DNA of 64,000 bases from Pseudeuparius sepicola. Its lineage: Eukaryota > Arthropoda > Insecta > Coleoptera > Anthribidae. Positions within the stretch are counted from its first letter, which is position 1; each line of letters starts with the position of its first letter. Both the position numbers and the translations under genes were made by a program. The notes below the pieces were generated by a model. It was not told the origin of the DNA, ran no database searches, and saw only the letters and a program-made list of their open reading frames with translations. This document shows, piece after piece, positions 58,723-64,000 of this stretch. The stretch is from NCBI GenBank assembly GCA_963920635.1, contig OY987303.1, positions 43,895,223 through 43,959,222 on the forward strand, given 5' to 3'.

Positions 58723-59166
58723 TATACTTATACCTACATAACCTACCTACACGACTCTACCAGACGTTTTCCTCGTCCAATTTGTCTAGATAAAATTTTT
58801 GGGTCCGACGGCCCTCGGTTGAGATTGGGCCTCTTGAAAACGGTTACACAATAACAGTTATCCTTTCATAATTTTTTTATTCTTTAACTGGGTAACTTTT
58901 GCGTTCCTGTAGTATGAAGGTATATCGATTTTTAAATAGGCCCTTGGGGGGACGGGAGGACGAGCCCTTTTGGGCTACATAACCTTGAATTTTTTCCAAT
59001 TAATACTTTTTCAAAGTTTAGAATAGGTATATTGCCGAAGTTTTCCTGATAAAAAATATGATAATTCCTCTTTGAACACGTTACAACGATTTTCTCAAAA
59101 ATTATTGATTTTTTTTCAAAATGGTTAAAAGCAGGTACAGGGTATTTTTCATGGGAAAACTCAGAC

Positions 59167-59966
59167 CCCCTATTATTTCTCTAATTTTTGCAGATAGAGA
59201 AAAAAGTTTTATATGAAAGTTGTAAGGAAAGTGTCTTACATTAGAAATGTAGGCTTGTGGATTATACAGGGCATATCGTAAAAAAGAGAAAAATAGTTTT
59301 TTTTTTACTTTTAATAATGAACGTCTTGTATATTTGTGGATATTTTGAAAGAGCCAGTATTAAAGCGGATTTTTGATAGATATACTAGATTATTTTGAGG
59401 GATACTTTAATAAATCAAAATGACAATAAATATTAAAATTACCATGGATAGATGAAAAATAAAAAAAATGAATATTCAATATTTATTGCCACATTGATAT
59501 TATTTTGATTTATTAAATTAAGTAAGATGTAACCTAGCATACCCATCAAAAATCCGCCCTAATATCATGGCTAACTGCGACCTTTCAAATGATTTTTTTT
59601 TTAAATTTAAGTCCACATTAGGCGCGTTCGAGTTGACGTTCAGAGGGCACTCCGAGCATTAACAACAAAGCGTTGCCATAGAAACTTATTATTTTTCGAC
59701 CGCTCCGAGCAATGCGACTACTATATAAATTGCTAAAGGGAAAAGAAAAAATTTCAACATATTAGATATACATCGTCGCAATCAATTATCTTTCAAACCA
59801 TCCACAAATATACAAAATGTTTAATATTAAAAACAAAAATCTCACTTTTACGATACACCCTGTATAATCCACAAGCCTACACTTCCAAAGCCCGACAGTT
59901 ATCTTACAACTTTGTCATAAAACTTTTTTCCCCATCTGCAAAAATTAGAGAAATAATAGGGGGGAT
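59167..59966. mobile_element. Nested pair of foldback elements
   Basis: Outer arms: CCCCCTATTATTTCTCTAAT (about 59168) against its complement ending near 59966, running inward to GGCTTGTGGATTATACAGGG and its complement at about 59868. An inner inverted repeat (AGCGGATTTTTGAT at 59362 against ATCAAAAATCCGCC at 59550) is centred near 59465. About 260 bases between 59580 and 59845 belong to one side only, including GC-richer sequence. Confidence 0.65.
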
Positions 59967-62900
59967 GTTTTGAAGGAGCTAATTAATAATTAAATCATAG
60001 TTATTTTTTACATCACCCTTTAACTTTTTTATTTGTTGACCTAGAAAACAATGACTATGTTTATCTCGTGACAACTCGATCGGATTGAAATGGATGCGAT
60101 TGAGTTATGACAAATCTTTTATAATTCTACGTTTACATCATCATTATTGGATCCTACGGTTTTCAATCCTCTCTAGGGACAATAAATTATTCTACTTATT
60201 CCACAGTAGGTTGGTGCACATTCTGGCCAACTTCTGATTGGAAATAGCGGCTTGACTTGAAATTTTAAATATGATTGAATTTCAATCTGTAGGGTTTACA
60301 CCGTCTATTTGAGTCCGCTCCAGTGAATTCAAACCTCTCTCAATTGGATCGAGCGCGTCGAGATAAACGTAGTCAATGTTGAATAGAAACGTTGTGAGGT
60401 TCCAACATAGCAATATTTGAATGCATTTTCAGGAAAACAATTGAATATCGAGTAATAGAGGTAGCGATGTAACTATGTTTTTTTTAAGAGAACACCCTGT
60501 ATATTTTTCTATTTTTGAAATTTACGTGTTTTCTCGAGTCCAATGATATATACAGGGTGTCTATTTTTTAACATAAACAAATCCCGAGACAAATCCATAA
60601 AATCGTTAATTTTGAAGATATTCCCTGAACTTTTTTTGTTTCAAAGGTCTTAAAAAACCCGCTTCTTTTGACCTTTCTACGGAAAATGCAAATCCAGGGC
60701 CGGCAACCATTTCGCGATTTTTGTATTTAAAATATGACTGCAGATAATTTAAAAGAATTATTCAATGGAAATTTGGTTCAATTCTATGACATAGATATCA
60801 CAAACTAAACAACGGCAACAAGAAGCGTTATCTGACAGTTACTGACACATTTTTTTGTTCCGTGGCCAACTGAGAATGCCACCGAGAAATGAATCAAAAT
60901 TATAATTATTATTCTATGCACTTTAATATGACCTTTTATAAAAAAAAGTTTAGTTTGCACACTTAAGTGGAACGCCCTGTATAATTTTTCACATAATGGT
61001 TAAGAAGCGTACGTTTTTATGGACAACTTTTTTATTCAATTTTTTTCTAGGTCGAAATATAAAAAACGTTAAAGACGAGTAAAAAATAACTCTGTACCTT
61101 TTTGCTCAGAAATAATATGCACCTAGATTCTTAAAGTTAATTCAAATTTTCGAAAAAGTACAAGTTGAAAGATACGAAAAATAACGGGTATTCTGTTAGC
61201 TGAATACCAGGTATACAAGGTATCTTCAAAAAAATCCGCGTGCGGATACTTTTTGCTAAAATAATGTTAGTTTGTATATTTTTTATTTTTTTGCTCACCT
61301 ACGCCACTGGACAGCTTCTTATTTTGTAGTTGATATAAGAAAGTAGCCCAGAAAAAAATAAGAATGCTAGATACAGTTCGCTTTTTTTTTTCAATTCAGC
61401 GATTTACAGCTGAATTTATATTTTTTAATAGAAATTATTTCTGTCAACAAGCGTATAACACAAAATGTTATACGACACATTCACATTATTTTAGCACGAG
61501 GTACCGGCTCACGGATTTTTTTAAACATAAATGAGACCCTGCGTATATCACAGCCTTGAATAAAAAAACTTAATACACACACACGAATCCGGGAACAATT
61601 GTTGAATTAAGGGACATCCTGTATATAGGCACCTATTAAGCAACTTATATTATTATTTAGTATTTATATATAATATAAAGATAGATATTAATAGGTAGGT
61701 ACCTATTTTGTGTGTTATGTGTACAGAAAATTGACAAACAAGACGAAGAGCGCCGGCATTTTCGAAAAAAATTTTTTTTTTCGTTGTGCCTATATTTTTT
61801 CGTTTACTCGTCATAGAATACGTATACAGGGACCAGGGTCCTTCAAAAAGCAATGTTAAGACTTATAGGGCTGAAAGTCTTTCAGCCCTCAAAGAACATC
61901 GAAAAATAAGACGAAAAGTTCACATGGAGGTGGAGTCGAAAAGGCACACCTAAAAAAATGCAGGGTGTCAAAACTTTAATTTTATTTCATATTTTTCTAA
62001 AAAAAATTGAGCTAACCGAAATATTTGAGCGAAATAGTCGAATCAATTCTGTATTTTTCGAAAGATGGGTGGATTTTCAAAAAAATCTTTTAGCCTATAA
62101 TACTCGAAGAGCTTTCATTTTTAAATAGTCCTATTTCATGGCCTACCGTTATTAAATGTCAAAAATCACAAAACCATATTAGGCATTTTTTTAAGAATTA
62201 TACAGGACGTTTACCAAATGCAGCCAAAATTCGAAAAAACTGGGGTTTCCGCAGTACCCTGTATAATCCACCGGGCCATCTTTTGTTTTTTTTTTTAAGA
62301 ATCGATTAAGCCTTGCCCGAGGTAGTTTTTTTCACGACGTGGGTACGGTAATAAGTAATGGCACAAAATTGTATATTATTTTATTATATCTGATTTTATT
62401 TTAATTTGAATGACAGCTAATCTTGAAGTCGATTTAAATAAGGGAGTACACAAAGCAAATTTTGAATATGAATTTTCTATACGGAACTATGTTGTTTTTT
62501 TTGTGTGTTTTGCACACGATATTAACCAAGTAAAAATGGACAATTTCAATTACCGTGTGAACACCACGAAAAAATCTTATGAATAAAAAGCAACCATTTC
62601 CTACATAGGAGAGACTGAAGCCCCAAGAGTGGGACATGAACCGGCCATCGTGGAACCTGCCCCACAACCAGAACGCCCTGTTGAAGATGAGCCGGTTAAT
62701 GAAGTTTTCGGCGCAGATGATGAAATCATCGACGGCATGGTTCGTTTATTCGATGCCCACGAACGACTTCAGGAGCATTTTAGAAATGCTAGAGCTTTCG
62801 ATGAAGAGCAGATTCAGCTGCTACGTGAAGAAATCGAAAGGCAGAGGCAACGCTATAGACAGCTACCATCTTATCTGCGGGCCATAAATAGACATGCCGA

Positions 62901-64000
62901 CCAACTGCATATTGGCCCACTGAACAGAGTATGCGGCAAGTGTCAAGCATTATACTTTCTGTGTGAAGTAAACACCAGAGATGTATACCAGAAATGTTGC
63001 CAAGACGGGAAGGTAGGCAATTTACCTGCCCTGGAGGAATATCCGGTCTTTTTGAAGAATCTGTTCCTCAACAACAACAACTTCAAAAAAGCATCGCTCC
63101 AATACAACTATGCCTTCCAATTTGCAAGCGCCATGACGACGTTGAGGGAATTGGGGCCCGGACCTCAAGTATACGCCATTCAAGGTCAAATGAAATTTAA
63201 CATTTCCAACGTAAATATTAACGAACCCCAACAGACTCGAGGTCCCTTATACTTTTTGGAACCAGATATAGCTGTGTTTCAAAGAATGGCAAATAACAAT
63301 AGACAAGTGCTCCAAGAACACATAGTAAGGCAGCTGAGCTGGAAGAATTCTTCAGGCAAAATAATCCATACGCCCAAGCTTACAGCCATTTAAAGGAAAG
63401 GTACGAGCAAGAATTGAGGGATAATCCTCAAAATGTAGCCACTCTCTGTATAGAGATTCTCCAAGTGAAAACCTTGAGAGAATACGACTTGCCTGCAAAT
63501 CGAGAAGTAGCTGCTGTTCATAGATACGACAGAGCATTGCCCCAAACGTTAAATCTGAGATTGTTTCTTAAAAATCAGAGGGACCACTTTCACGAATTGA
63601 CAAACACAAAGACAAAGTGGACCCCTTGACGTTCCCCTTGCTATTTCCGAGGGGAGAGAGGGGATGGCACTGCGACATGCACCATGTTGCCAACAGAAAT
63701 GCAAGAACACGCACCAAACTGACGATATGCGAATATTACGCGTACAGACTGGCACAAAGAACACCGGCGGTAAACAACGGCTTCGATCGGTTCGTACACA
63801 CCGGAAAGCTATTGCAACAATTTATGGTGTCGGCATATATCAGGATCGAAGCAAACCGAATACAATGGTTCCTGTCAAACCAAGCCGCACTACGGACCGA
63901 ACAGTACACTGGGTTGATGGATTACCTTCACCGGTACGGAGATAACCACAATCCCGAAAACGTAGGAAGAATGGTGATTTTACCGTCGTCATTCATCGGT

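Larger units (their letters stand above)
57823..62608. other. 4.8-kb region between Helitron exons, filled with foldback elements
   Basis: If the exon 2-3 splice is right, this is an intron. It holds the foldback elements listed separately, plus CAGGGTG-type ends at about 60496, 60556, 60978, 61618 and 62264 with no clear partners. CCTACGCCACTGG (61300) is the complement of the recurring CCAGTGGCGTAG box. No frame with motifs was seen; a further small exon could be hidden. Confidence 0.5.
56750..64000 (+). pseudogene. Helitron Rep/helicase gene, intron-containing, frameshifted, 3' end beyond the window
   Basis: Helitron proteins nick and unwind DNA for rolling-circle transposition. Exon 1 (56750-57113, ATG in AAAGATGC) has two basic NLS-like patches ('LTKRKGQSSRGE', 'PPQKKVKTDRGQQ') and the module 'IRIPAAGPSHASSQQAY'; donor A|GTAAGT. 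Exon 2 (57673-57822, phase 1-1) encodes the related 'MRVPIAGPSFATSQNAY'; donor G|GTGAGT. Exon 3 starts at 62609 (acceptor CCTACATAG) and keeps phase 1. It encodes an acidic coiled-coil-like part, then 'CGKCQALYFLCEV', 'CCQDGKV', 'YNYAFQFASA' and 'GPLYFLEPD', the conserved N-terminal Helitron region. Frameshifts near 63330 and between 63545 and 63620 follow. The third frame carries 'DPLTFPLLFPRGERGWH' and 'SAYIRIEANRIQWFLSNQ', ending at the window edge with 'GRMVILPSSFIG', just before where the Rep HUH motifs should come. Confidence 0.85.

Overview
The window looks like nuclear DNA of an arthropod, most likely an insect with a large, AT-rich, transposon-rich genome. There are GT-AG introns, THAP and Helitron proteins, a Penelope-like element, a CR1/jockey-type LINE, and a very high density of short inverted-repeat elements ending in TACAGGGTG/CACCCTGTA. 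I see no rRNA, tRNA or CRISPR, and no conserved housekeeping gene. Nearly everything is mobile DNA or its debris. The species cannot be told from the sequence alone.

Layout. 0-0.3 kb: remnant of an env/F-like gene. 2.4-3.8 kb: decayed mariner-like element. 4.6-6.4 kb: two abutting foldback elements. 6.4-10.8 kb: copy 1 of a large composite repeat, fused to a Helitron coding fragment (10.8-11.1 kb). 14.2-21.2 kb: a four-deep nest (CAGGGTG element > LINE > 2.2-kb DNA element > 244-bp MITE). 24.9-26.4 kb: foldback with an intact 8-bp target duplication. 27.2-27.6 kb: possible small two-exon gene. 29.0-31.6 kb: THAP-domain gene remnant with a duplicated exon. 33.5-34.4 kb: degraded copy 4 of the composite repeat. 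35.1-39.6 kb: near-perfect 4.5-kb palindrome of two Penelope-like copies, each with a hammerhead ribozyme. 39.75-40.6 kb: another foldback. 44.7-52.8 kb: copy 2 of the composite repeat, containing a 3.4-kb array of 67-bp monomers with an 804-bp (12-mer) higher-order period. 52.8-56.3 kb: copy 3, in tandem with copy 2. 56.5-64 kb: Helitron Rep/helicase gene with upstream spliced exons, running off the window.

Main interpretation. The composite repeat seems to be a Helitron family. Copy 2 ends in a GC-rich hairpin, five bases, then CTAG-T, the usual Helitron 3' signature, and copy 3 begins at once. Copy 3 leads into a multi-exon Helitron gene, and copy 1 runs into a Helitron coding fragment. 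I infer one large rolling-circle element whose 5' non-coding part is made of satellite-like modules, together with derivatives that lost the gene. In copy 2 an internal 67-bp module has expanded into a satellite array. The Helitron gene in this window is broken by at least two frameshifts.
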